In this document: piece after piece, positions 1 through 6,767 of the stretch
Layout of the letters: the number at the start of each line of letters is the position of its first letter
Numbering within the stretch: the first letter of the stretch is position 1
Source: CAYNSB01 sp964399625
GTDB lineage: Bacteria; Planctomycetota; Phycisphaerae; Phycisphaerales; UBA1924
DNA length: 14,852 bases
Direction of reading: 5' to 3'
Assembly: GCA_964399625.1 (NCBI GenBank)
Contig: CAYNSB010000069.1
Span: 1 to 14,852, forward strand
Notes under the pieces: generated by a model
Database searches by the model: none
The model's input: the letters and a program-made list of their open reading frames with translations, nothing else
Told to the model about the DNA's origin: nothing
Made by a program: the position numbers and the translations under genes

Positions 1-869
1 GTCGAGAGCGTCGGCTGGTATCCGACGGCGCTGGGCATGCGGCCCAGCAGCGCCGACACTTCCGAACCGGCCTGCGTGAAGCGGAAGACGTTGTCCACGA
101 AGATCAGCGTTTCCTTGCCCGACTCGTCGCGGAAGTTCTCCGCCATCGTCAGCGCGGAGAGTGCGACGCGGAGACGCGCGCCCGGCGGCTCGTTCATCTG
201 CCCGAACACCATCGCCACCTTGTCGAGCACGTGGGCCTTCTGCCCCTTCTCGTCGGTGTACTCGGCTTCCTTCATTTCGCGCCAGAGGTCGTTGCCCTCA
301 CGCGTGCGCTCGCCGACGCCGGCGAACACGGAGTACCCGCCGAAGTTCTTGGCCACGCGGGCGATCATCTCCTGGATCACGACCGTCTTGCCCACGCCGG
401 CGCCGCCGAACAGTCCGATCTTGCCACCGCGGACGAAGGGGCACAGCAGGTCGATGACCTTGATGCCCGTCGCGAGGATTTCCGTGTTGGGGTTGAGCTG
501 GCTGAACTCAGGCGGAGCGCGGTGGATCGGCTTGCGCGTCACGCCCTCGGGCGCGGGGAGCTTGTCGATCGGATCGCCCAGCAGGTTGAACACGCGGCCC
601 AGCACCTTCTCACCCACGGGAACGGCGACCGGGGCACCCGTGTCGCTGCAAGACATGCCGCGCTTGAGCCCGTCCGTCGAGCCCAGCGCCACCGCTCGCA
701 CGCGCCCGCCCCCGAGGTGCTGCTGCACCTCGCCCGTGAGCTTGAGGCGCCCGACCGGCGTGTCGGCCTCAACCTTCAGGGCGTTGTAGATCTCGGGGAG
801 TTTGTCCTCGGGAAACTGCGCGTCGAACGTCGAACCGATGACCTGCGTGATCGTGCCATTCGTGGACAT
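1..869 (-). CDS. atpD: F1F0 ATP synthase subunit beta, 5' part (runs off left edge)
   Basis: This is the catalytic beta subunit of the F1 sector, which makes or hydrolyses ATP on the cytoplasmic face of the membrane. I read 289 codons from an ATG at 869; the gene then leaves the window, so roughly the last 180 residues, including the DELSEED lever, are not seen. The Walker A motif GGAGVGKT is at residues 155-162. The catalytic-Glu segment GVGERTREGNDL follows, with the Glu near 187. The Walker B and hinge region LIFVDNVFRFTQAGSEVSALL is near 255-275. The start MSTNGTITQVIGS has the usual beta-barrel opening, and an AGGAAGG ribosome-binding site lies about 7 nt upstream. The usual upstream neighbours atpA and atpG are absent: a pseudopilin gene ends 164 nt before it. 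The F-type assignment is certain; the split of the operon is inferred from this window only. Confidence 0.97.
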   Translation of the reverse strand, partial: MSTNGTITQVIGSTFDAQFPEDKLPEIYNALKVEADTPVGRLKLTGEVQQHLGGGRVRAVALGSTDGLKRGMSCSDTGAPVAVPVGEKVLGRVFNLLGDPIDKLPAPEGVTRKPIHRAPPEFSQLNPNTEILATGIKVIDLLCPFVRGGKIGLFGGAGVGKTVVIQEMIARVAKNFGGYSVFAGVGERTREGNDLWREMKEAEYTDEKGQKAHVLDKVAMVFGQMNEPPGARLRVALSALTMAENFRDESGKETLIFVDNVFRFTQAGSEVSALLGRMPSAVGYQPTLS

Positions 870-913
870 GAATCGCCTTCCTTGCCCGTGCGAGCTTGCC
901 CGAGTTGACTCCG

Positions 914-935
914 AACAAAGCCCTTGCGGCAGGGC
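914..935 (-). terminator. Weak terminator-like hairpin between the pseudopilin gene and atpD
   Basis: On the minus strand GCCCT (935-931) pairs with AGGGC (924-920) around a six-base loop, with a G-T wobble extending the stem, and TTTGTT follows at once. It lies about 100 nt past the pseudopilin stop and 45 nt before the atpD start, where a terminator would separate the two units. The stem is short and the T run is broken, so this is only a candidate. I could not find a convincing atpD promoter in the same 164-nt gap. Confidence 0.35.
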
Positions 936-1033
936 CGCCGATCGGGGGCGAAAGGATAGCGACCCACCCCGACTTCGACCACTGGCACGCCGACGGATCG
1001 GCTGCGGCAAACGCGGCGGTTCCCGGTCGCCTC

Positions 1034-1858
1034 CTAGTAGTCTCGACCCCGGACGCCATCGGGCGTTCCGTTGATCGGAGATGCCCGCCCGCCCCACATC
1101 ACGTTCTCGACGCCGGGCGTGGCCTTGGTGGGCTCCTTCACGTCCGCGTGCCCATCGGCAAAGGCCATTGGCGTCGGCGCGTCGTAGAACCAGTCGTTGA
1201 GCCGCTTGGGGAGCTTCTTCAGGTACGAGACATGCTGATCCCACAGCATGACCTTGTTCGCGGGGAACAAAACCTCATCGGGGCGGACCGCCCCCAGAAG
1301 CTTGTCGCTCGCCTGTGCCCCGGCGCGGAAGAGCTCGGGCCGCGCCACGAACGTGTTCGAGTACAGCACGGAGATGAGATCGCGGATCTCGGATTGATCG
1401 CGCAGTTCGTCGATGTTCGTCGTGCGACCCGGAGAGATCCACGTGCGGAACTCCTCGGGCCAGTCCTTGATCGGCTTGACGATTCCAGGCCACAGCCACG
1501 ACTGCGAGAAGTGGTCGTTCGTTGCCACGAAGGCCCCCTCGGGCCACCACGCGGTCATCAGCAGGTCCGGGTTGTTGCCCAGTATCGGCGGCGCGCCCTC
1601 GGGCGAGACGCCGCGTGCTCGGTACGGGTACGACCTGTTCTGATCGGCATAGATCTGGAACGCCTGCCCCACGCTCCGCAGATTGGCGAGCGCCTGGGTC
1701 TGACGGGCGGTCTGTCGCGCCCCCGCGAGCGCCGGCAGCGCCAGAGAGATCAGAATCCCGATCACGCCGATCACCACGAGCAACTCGATCAACGTGAAAC
1801 CCCGCGCGGTCCCGCGACCGTCACGGATCTCGCGCGGTGCGTTGTTGCGATCGCTCAC
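1034..1858 (-). CDS. Prepilin-type N-terminal cleavage/methylation protein (type II/IV pseudopilin-like)
   Basis: This is a 274-residue secreted pseudopilin-like protein. A 20-residue basic leader ends in Gly20, followed by the prepilin peptidase and methylase signature FTLIELLVVIGVIGIL, with the conserved Glu at position 5 of the mature protein (residue 25). One hydrophobic helix (about 21-45) continues into an alpha-helical stalk, then a long globular part ending in FADGHADV (about 234-241). That late motif resembles the H-x-DG type seen in the many pseudopilins of planctomycetes. The start is GTG at 1858 with GGAGG 6 nt upstream, and it overlaps the stop of the preceding gene as GTGA, so translation is probably coupled. 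The stop is TAG. No pilin assembly gene is nearby, so whether it joins a type II secretion pseudopilus, a type IV pilus or a surface structure cannot be told. Confidence 0.9.
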   Translation of the reverse strand: MSDRNNAPREIRDGRGTARGFTLIELLVVIGVIGILISLALPALAGARQTARQTQALANLRSVGQAFQIYADQNRSYPYRARGVSPEGAPPILGNNPDLLMTAWWPEGAFVATNDHFSQSWLWPGIVKPIKDWPEEFRTWISPGRTTNIDELRDQSEIRDLISVLYSNTFVARPELFRAGAQASDKLLGAVRPDEVLFPANKVMLWDQHVSYLKKLPKRLNDWFYDAPTPMAFADGHADVKEPTKATPGVENVMWGGRASPINGTPDGVRGRDY

Positions 1859-2799
1859 GAGCCACCTCCACCGGTCTTGGCCGGCCTCGCCTTCTGCGCC
1901 GCCTTCCCGATCGTCTGCAGAGCCTTGACGTTCGATCCGCCGAACGAATATGCCAGGGGCTCCCAGGCGCCGCTCGCGTTCTTGATCAGATCGACGGCCA
2001 GTTCCATCTCGCCGTCCTCGGTCTTGGGATCCTTGAGCTTCACGGGCACGCGCACGTGCACGCCGGGACCCTTGAGCGCGTTCGGGTCCTTCGCCGCTTC
2101 CGAGGCGACCATTTTCATCATGCTCCCGCCGCGATTGAACGAGTTCAGGTCCTTCGCCTCCCCCACCTTCACCACGGCCTTGGACCAGTCCACCTCGGCA
2201 TCGCCCAACACCGGGCGCAGGACCTCGGTCAGGCGCGCGCTCCGGGATGGCTCCTGACCTTCTTCCAGTTTCGGCGCGGGCTTCCAGAACGCAAGGAGCG
2301 CGTCCGACGCGGCGCTCGCGACTTCCGGCGCCGCGATTCCGATCTTCGCATCGCCCCGGGCCTTCTCGTCCACGATTCGGCGCAGCGTCTCATCGCCCGA
2401 CGTCACGCCGTCGCCCTTGACGCGCGCGTACTCGAAAGGCCCTTCGATCGCGCCACCCCCGCCGATGAGCCCACGCACCCCTGCGGGCAACTTGTCCGGA
2501 TGCAGGCCACTCGCGTCGACCTGCGCCTTGCCGTCCTTGATCTGCACTTTCGACGGGTCAACGCCGAGCTTCTTCGCGACCTCTTCCTTGATCTGCTCGG
2601 GCGTCGCGTCCTCCTTCAGCCCGAGTTTCTCGCCCGAAATCGATGTACCGTTGCCCGCGCCGCCGAGAGTCAATCGCGTTCCGTCCGATCGCGTGCGCTC
2701 GGCGTTCGGATCGCGCATCGAGGCGAACTGCCACACCGCGGCCCCAACTCCGGCCGTCGCCACCACGCCCGCGGCCACGTACTTCCACGCCTGTCCCAT
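1855..2799 (-). CDS. Membrane-anchored protein of unknown function, coupled to the pseudopilin
   Basis: I do not recognise this 314-residue protein. Residues about 7-26 form one hydrophobic, Ala/Gly/Val-rich helix after a short N-terminus (MGQAWKYVAAG), so it is probably an inner-membrane protein with an outward-facing body, or it carries an uncleaved signal. A charged segment near 62-90 (TPEQIKEEVAKKLGVDPSKV) looks like a small helical module. It is followed by a glycine run (GGGG near 114) and a mixed alpha/beta region. The C-terminal part (about 240-290), with VHVRVPVKLKDPKTEDGEMEL and a WEPLAYSF segment, reads like a beta-sheet domain. The tail is Lys/Ala-rich and ends GGGGS. No catalytic motif is visible. 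The ATG at 2799 has AGGAG 8 nt upstream. It overlaps the pseudopilin gene downstream by 4 nt, so the two proteins are probably made together and may act together. Confidence 0.8.
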   Translation of the reverse strand: MGQAWKYVAAGVVATAGVGAAVWQFASMRDPNAERTRSDGTRLTLGGAGNGTSISGEKLGLKEDATPEQIKEEVAKKLGVDPSKVQIKDGKAQVDASGLHPDKLPAGVRGLIGGGGAIEGPFEYARVKGDGVTSGDETLRRIVDEKARGDAKIGIAAPEVASAASDALLAFWKPAPKLEEGQEPSRSARLTEVLRPVLGDAEVDWSKAVVKVGEAKDLNSFNRGGSMMKMVASEAAKDPNALKGPGVHVRVPVKLKDPKTEDGEMELAVDLIKNASGAWEPLAYSFGGSNVKALQTIGKAAQKARPAKTGGGGS

Positions 2800-2831
2800 G
2801 CGGAGGGCTCCTGTTTCCCCGGTCCAAACTT

Positions 2832-2853
2832 CCCCGCTGCTGGATGCGCGGGG
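2832..2853 (-). other. Inverted repeat in the gap downstream of the SRPBCC gene
   Basis: CCCCGC and GCGGGG form a perfect 6-bp stem around a 10-nt loop in the 111-nt gap between the SRPBCC gene and the unknown gene. On the minus strand it is followed by AAGTTTGG, which is not a proper U tract. It could be a weak terminator or a leader hairpin of the unknown gene; the evidence is the symmetry alone. Confidence 0.25.
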
Positions 2854-2910
2854 CCACTGGCTCCGTCAGGTTCTGCCGGAGTGCGACGCTCAAACACCGA
2901 CGATTGCGCC

Positions 2911-3354
2911 TTATGGGATCGCCGGCTCGACCAGCGCCGCGAGCATGACGAGGGACTCTTGCCATCCCATGTAGCACATCTCCACCGGGATCACCGCGGG
3001 CACGCCCTCCTGAACGATCGTCAACTCCGTCCCGCAGGTCACGGGCCGCAGCGTGACAGCGACCTGCATCTCGCCGGGCAGATTGGGATCATCGAACCGA
3101 TCGGTGTACCGCAGCCGCTCGCCGGGGACCAGGTCGCGGTAGGTGCCGCCGAAGGAGTGCGTGTGCCCCGTGTTGAAGTTCGTGAAGGACATCTTGTATC
3201 CGCCGCCGACCCGCGCGTCGACGGCGTGGACCTCGCCCACGAAGCCGTGCGGCGGCATCCACTTGACCATCGCCCGCGGATCGAGGAGAGCGCGATACAC
3301 GCGCTCGGGTGGGGCCCGCAGAACGCGATGCAGACGGACCGTGTTGGTGCTCAT
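2911..3354 (-). CDS. SRPBCC/AHSA1-like (START-fold) domain protein
   Basis: A 147-residue, single-domain cytoplasmic protein of the Bet v1/START-like superfamily, in the AHSA1 group. Visible hallmarks are the N-terminal RVLRAPPERVYRALLDP (about 10-27), the KWMPPHGF segment (31-38), a G-rich beta strand VGGGYKMSF (49-57), FGGTYRDLVPGERLRYT (68-84), and a C-terminal helix with GWQESLVMLAALVEP. Members have a hydrophobic cavity; most bacterial ones have no known ligand, and I see nothing that names one here. I chose ATG 3354 because it gives the usual start of the domain and has AAGGA 9 nt upstream. A longer frame begins at TTG 3387 but adds residues without family resemblance. The gene lies 63 nt after the thioredoxin-fold gene and is probably co-transcribed with it. 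Confidence 0.9.
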   Translation of the reverse strand: MSTNTVRLHRVLRAPPERVYRALLDPRAMVKWMPPHGFVGEVHAVDARVGGGYKMSFTNFNTGHTHSFGGTYRDLVPGERLRYTDRFDDPNLPGEMQVAVTLRPVTCGTELTIVQEGVPAVIPVEMCYMGWQESLVMLAALVEPAIP

Positions 3355-3417
3355 CGTGATGATTCCTTCAAACCCTACGGCATCCAATTCATTCCATCAC
3401 ACAACACAAGACCTACT

Positions 3418-4023
3418 TCACACCCGGAAGTACTCAGGCTCGTTCCCCTTCTTCCACTTGATGTTGCACCCGATGCTCGGCCTTTGCTCCGCGCTGACCG
3501 GCTTGCCCGCGAGCACCGCATCCAGGGCCGCGCGCACGTCCTTGCCGGTCACCGGCAGGCCCGTGCCCGGCGGAGCGCCGCTCCGTCCCGTGGGGCGCGA
3601 CTCATCCAGTTGCCCGCGATACGCGAGCCTGTGCTGCCGATCGAACACGTAGAAATCCGGCGTGCACGCGGCCTTGTACGACTTCGCCACTGCCTGCGTC
3701 TCATCGTACAGGTACGGGAACGTGTACCCCGCTTCGCGCGCCTCGTCCTTCATTTTCGCCGGTGAATCGTCCGGGTAGTTTGCCACGTCGTTGCTGCTGA
3801 TCGCGACCACCGCCACGCCCCTCCCCTGGTACTCCTTACCGAGGCGCGCCACCTCCGCACGCACCCACTTCACATAGGGGCAGTGGTTGCACAGGAACAT
3901 CACGAGCAGCGGCTTGCCCGCGAACTCGCCGAGCGACACCTTCCGCCCGCTCGTCGTGTCGGGCAGCGCGAACTGGGGCGCGCTGGTGCCCAGCGCGAGC
4001 ATCGTCGATGGAACCGCGGCCAT
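3418..4023 (-). CDS. Thioredoxin-fold (AhpC/TSA, redoxin-type) protein
   Basis: A 201-residue thiol-redox protein. It opens like a peroxiredoxin (GTSAPQFALPD, 12-22) and continues LGEFAGKPLLVMFLCNHCPY with a CxxC pair at Cys45 and Cys48. The cis-proline region is CTPDFYVFD (120-128). The C-terminal PSIGCNIKWKKGN block (182-194) is typical of a widespread bacterial family usually annotated 'thioredoxin family protein'. No signal peptide or membrane helix is seen, so it should be cytoplasmic. Extra cysteines at 120 and 186 are notable: the first sits directly beside the cis-proline. The start at ATG 4023 has AAGGAGG 5 nt upstream; the frame stays open further upstream but inside thpR. It begins 35 nt after the thpR stop, so co-transcription is likely. 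The redox partner and substrate are unknown. Confidence 0.92.
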   Translation of the reverse strand: MAAVPSTMLALGTSAPQFALPDTTSGRKVSLGEFAGKPLLVMFLCNHCPYVKWVRAEVARLGKEYQGRGVAVVAISSNDVANYPDDSPAKMKDEAREAGYTFPYLYDETQAVAKSYKAACTPDFYVFDRQHRLAYRGQLDESRPTGRSGAPPGTGLPVTGKDVRAALDAVLAGKPVSAEQRPSIGCNIKWKKGNEPEYFRV

Positions 4024-4058
4024 GGCTGCCTCCTTGGTTGATTTCGCCCGCGTGGACC

Positions 4059-4631
4059 CTACACCAGCACCACGCGCAGTTCCTCCCGGTGCTCGGCCCC
4101 TTCGGGGCGCAGCAGGCTGCTCATCAAGAATACCGACTCCACGCGGAACGCCGGCAGAGGAACTCGCAATTCGACGGCTGGCGCGGCTCCACCGGACCCG
4201 AACCGCCACAGCGTCAGGTGCGGCACGAGCCGTTCCTTCTCGACGTCCTCCCGGCCGCGCTTGGGGCGCGCGAATCGTGCCGCGAGCCGGCGGTGCAGTT
4301 CCATCAGAGCCGGCGGACGATCGGTCTCGAGGGCGACGAGGCGCGCCCGCACGCGCGGCGACTCCAAGGGAAACGACACGAGCCGCGCCGGGGCGAGCGC
4401 GAAGGGTCCGATTCCGGCGCAGGCCCGCGAGACGGACTCGCGCACGTCGTCGAGCTGGCGTGTGTCCGTGTCGCCGATGAACTGCAGGGTCATGTGCACC
4501 TGCGCCTCGGGAGTTGCGTGCCCGACCGAATCTGGTCCGAGCACGCCCGACTCGCGAAGCGTGCGCAGCATCGCCCGGGCCGCATCGCGTGGCGGCGCGA
4601 TCGACACGAACAGTCGTAGCGAGCGAGCCAC
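4059..4631 (-). CDS. thpR: RNA 2',3'-cyclic phosphodiesterase (2H family)
   Basis: A 190-residue 2H phosphoesterase that opens 2',3'-cyclic phosphate ends of RNA; the family was first known as a 2'-5' RNA ligase. Both catalytic HxT motifs are present: HMTLQFIGD (His46, Thr48) and HLTLWRFG (His138, Thr140). The N-terminus LRLFVSIAPP matches the family opening strand, and the length is normal. I chose GTG at 4631 because it gives that N-terminus and falls 14 nt after the stop of the preceding sugar-nucleotide gene. The sequence just before it is CCCTCCT, the opposite of a Shine-Dalgarno site, so initiation is either SD-independent or coupled to the upstream gene. The frame is open as far as 4748, but that extension lies inside the upstream gene and resembles nothing. 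The enzyme is cytoplasmic. Confidence 0.93.
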   Translation of the reverse strand: MARSLRLFVSIAPPRDAARAMLRTLRESGVLGPDSVGHATPEAQVHMTLQFIGDTDTRQLDDVRESVSRACAGIGPFALAPARLVSFPLESPRVRARLVALETDRPPALMELHRRLAARFARPKRGREDVEKERLVPHLTLWRFGSGGAAPAVELRVPLPAFRVESVFLMSSLLRPEGAEHREELRVVLV

Positions 4632-4645
4632 AGGAGGGCCGCGGC

Positions 4646-5623
4646 TCAGTAGTTGGGCGTGGGCGCTCGGAACGATTCCATGTCGATCGAGCGGAAGTAG
4701 TCGATGGTCTTCTTGAGCCCCTCGCGCAGTGGGACCTTGGGCTCCCATCCTCCCAGGTGCTTCTTGGCGAGCTCGATCACGGGCTGGCGCTGCATCGGGT
4801 CGTCCGCCACCGGCGGCTTGTACACGAGCCGGGACCTGGACCCCGAGATCTCGACGACCAACTCCGCCAGTTGCTTGATGGTGAACTCGCCGGGATTGCC
4901 GAGGTTGACCGGGCCCACGAAGGAGTCCGCCCCGTTCATCATGCGGATGATCCCCTCGACGAGGTCATCCACGAAGCAGAACGAACGGGTCTGCGCGCCC
5001 GAGCCGTAGATCGTGATGTCCTCGCCCTTGAGCGCCTGGCGGATGAAGTTGGAGACCACCCGTCCGTCGTAGGGGTGCATCCGCGGCCCGTACGTGTTGA
5101 AGATCCGCACGACGCGGATGTTCACCTTGTTCGAGCGGTGATAGTCGAAGAAGAGCGTCTCGGCGGCGCGCTTGCCCTCGTCGTAGCAGGCGCGGGGACC
5201 GATCGGGTTCACGCTGCCCTTGTACGACTCGGGCTGGGGATGCACCTCCGGGTCGCCGTAGACCTCGCTCGTGGAGAACTGCAGGACCTTCGCCCGACAT
5301 CGCTTGGCCATGCCCAGCACGTTGATGGCCCCCATGACCGAGGTCTTCATCGTCTTGATCGGGTTGTACTGGTAGTGCCCGGGCGCGGCCGGGCACGCGG
5401 CGTTGTAGACCTCATCGACCTCGAGGAAGATCGGATGCACGACGTCGTGGCGGATGAACTCGAAGTTCTTGCGCCCGAGCAGGTGCTCGATGTTGCTCTT
5501 CTGTGACGTGAACAGATTGTCGAGGCAGATGACGTCGTGCCCCTGGGCGACGAGGCGGTCGCACAGGTGCGACCCGACGAACCCGGCCCCGCCCGTGACG
5601 AGAATGCGCTTGATCTTGGACAT
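4646..5623 (-). CDS. UDP-glucuronate decarboxylase / UDP-xylose synthase-type SDR enzyme
   Basis: A 325-residue extended short-chain dehydrogenase acting on a nucleotide sugar. The NAD-binding glycine motif GGAGFVGSH is at 11-19, with an acidic D35 after strand two. STSEVYGDP (117-125) and ACYDEGKRAAE (145-155) supply the Thr118, Glu120, Tyr147 and Lys151 set. The phrases AACPAAPGHYQYNPIKT, PRACYDEGKR and FNTYGPRMHPYDGRVVSNF are those of UDP-xylose synthase, which converts UDP-glucuronate to UDP-xylose (EC 4.1.1.35). The spacing of Thr, Glu and Tyr agrees with what I recall for the human enzyme. UDP-xylose would feed exopolysaccharide or LPS. The ATG at 5623 gives the classic start MSKIKRILVTGG, but I see no ribosome-binding site. 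It lies 50 nt after hldD. A related dTDP- or GDP-sugar dehydratase is less likely. Confidence 0.9.
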   Translation of the reverse strand: MSKIKRILVTGGAGFVGSHLCDRLVAQGHDVICLDNLFTSQKSNIEHLLGRKNFEFIRHDVVHPIFLEVDEVYNAACPAAPGHYQYNPIKTMKTSVMGAINVLGMAKRCRAKVLQFSTSEVYGDPEVHPQPESYKGSVNPIGPRACYDEGKRAAETLFFDYHRSNKVNIRVVRIFNTYGPRMHPYDGRVVSNFIRQALKGEDITIYGSGAQTRSFCFVDDLVEGIIRMMNGADSFVGPVNLGNPGEFTIKQLAELVVEISGSRSRLVYKPPVADDPMQRQPVIELAKKHLGGWEPKVPLREGLKKTIDYFRSIDMESFRAPTPNY

Positions 5624-5673
5624 GGGCACAAGGGTAGCCGGACTCGGCCCGCCGATCGCCCCTGTGCACCGCC

Positions 5674-6732
5674 TCAGGACCTGCGGGTCTGGTCCCCGAG
5701 GTATCGAGCGTACTCCAGCAGCGCCTCGCCGGGCCTCCACGCGGGGCGCCAGCCCAGGCCCGCGACAGTCGCGGACATGTCCGCGCACGTGTAGTCCTGG
5801 TAAAAGGCGCGGATGCTCGCGGGCATGTCGAAGTACTCCGTCGTCAGATCGCGTGCGCCCGGACCCAACCCCTTTCGCATCGCATCGACGATCTCGTTGA
5901 AAGTCGTTGCGACGCCAGATCCCAGGTTGTACACGCCGGGCTTCACGCCCGCGCCGGCGGCGTCGCGAGCCGGGGCGCTCGCCCCCTTGTCGCGGATGCC
6001 CGCGCCGGCCAGAGTGCAGGAGACGACGTCGTCCACGTAAACCTGGTCGCGGGCCTGCTCGCCCTCGCGGAAAATGCGCGGACGCTGACCCTTGAGCATC
6101 TGCTGTGCGAGTTGGTACGGCATGGATGCCATCTTGCCCTTGAACCGCTCGCCGGGCCCGAACACATTGAAGTAGCGCAGGCCCACGATCCAGGGCTCGG
6201 TCTTGCCCGCGTCGCGAGCGGCCTGCGCCGCGCGGCGGTGCTCGCACTCCATCAGCCACTTGCTGAACCCGTAGACGTTGTTCGGGCTGCCCGCGGCGGA
6301 TTCGGGGAAGGGCACGCGATCGCGCGTCTGCGGAGGCGTGCCATAGGTCGCCGCGCTCGAGGCGTACACGAGAGGAACTCTCCGCGCGGCGCACGCGTCG
6401 ATCATGGAGGCGAAGCCTTCGACATTCTCGCGGAGCATCTCGCGCTCGTCGGCGAGCGTCGTGTCCGTGATCGCTCCCAGATGGAAGACACCCGCCGGCG
6501 CGAGGCGATCGAGCAGCGGCGCCCACTGGATATCCGCGGAAGACGAGGAAACCACCTCGCCCGAGAACGCCCCCGCACGAGCACGCTCGCACGCCTCCAC
6601 GATGTTGGCGAACGAGCCGCTGCGAAATGAATCGACGACCGCGACTCGCGCGCCCTGCGTCTGCAGACGCGCCACAAGGTTCGAGCCCACGAACCCGGCT
6701 CCCCCGGTCACGATGTACGTCGCACGCGCCAT
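5674..6732 (-). CDS. hldD: ADP-L-glycero-D-manno-heptose 6-epimerase
   Basis: An extended SDR enzyme that epimerises ADP-D-glycero-D-manno-heptose to the L,D form used in the LPS inner core (EC 5.1.3.20). Signatures in order: TGGAGFVGSNL (9-19), FHLGAITDTT (83-92), MLRENV (99-104), YASSAATYG (123-131), NVYGFSK with Tyr154 and Lys158, GLRYFNVFGPGE (184-195), KGKMASMPYQL (198-208), FREGEQARDQVYVDDV (221-236) and FYQDYTCADMS (310-320). At 352 residues it is somewhat longer than the usual 310-330; an Ala/Gly-rich insert near 248-266 explains part of this. I favour ATG 6732 because it sits just before the Rossmann strand. ATG 6741, or a GTG at 6771 overlapping the preceding stop as GTGA, are also possible, and none has a clear ribosome-binding site. 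Its presence implies a heptose-containing LPS. Confidence 0.95.
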   Translation of the reverse strand: MARATYIVTGGAGFVGSNLVARLQTQGARVAVVDSFRSGSFANIVEACERARAGAFSGEVVSSSSADIQWAPLLDRLAPAGVFHLGAITDTTLADEREMLRENVEGFASMIDACAARRVPLVYASSAATYGTPPQTRDRVPFPESAAGSPNNVYGFSKWLMECEHRRAAQAARDAGKTEPWIVGLRYFNVFGPGERFKGKMASMPYQLAQQMLKGQRPRIFREGEQARDQVYVDDVVSCTLAGAGIRDKGASAPARDAAGAGVKPGVYNLGSGVATTFNEIVDAMRKGLGPGARDLTTEYFDMPASIRAFYQDYTCADMSATVAGLGWRPAWRPGEALLEYARYLGDQTRRS

Positions 6733-6767
6733 GAGCCTCATTGTAGGGGAACGCGAGCGCGGGCCGC

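Noticed and set aside
2558..2977. Minus-strand frame overlapping the unknown gene and its upstream gap
   Set aside because: It is Arg/Gly-rich in a different frame from the 314-residue gene, which has a good ribosome-binding site and balanced composition.
896..3765. Two long plus-strand open frames (896-2257 and 1837-3765) opposite the pseudopilin, unknown and SRPBCC genes
   Set aside because: They run across several well-supported minus-strand genes and their gaps, have low-complexity Arg/His-rich composition and no ribosome-binding sites. They are antisense shadows.
4031..4637. CCCTCCT before thpR pairing with AAGGAGG before the thioredoxin-fold gene as an RNA switch
   Set aside because: The two are complementary but about 600 nt apart, with no supporting stem around them. 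A six- to seven-base match at this distance is expected by chance in G+C-rich sequence.
5347..6592. Possible N-terminal extension fusing the UXS frame upstream into hldD
   Set aside because: The frame is open upstream, but the added residues are Arg/Gly-rich and lie inside hldD in another frame. The Rossmann start MSKIKRILVTGG at 5623 is the natural N-terminus.
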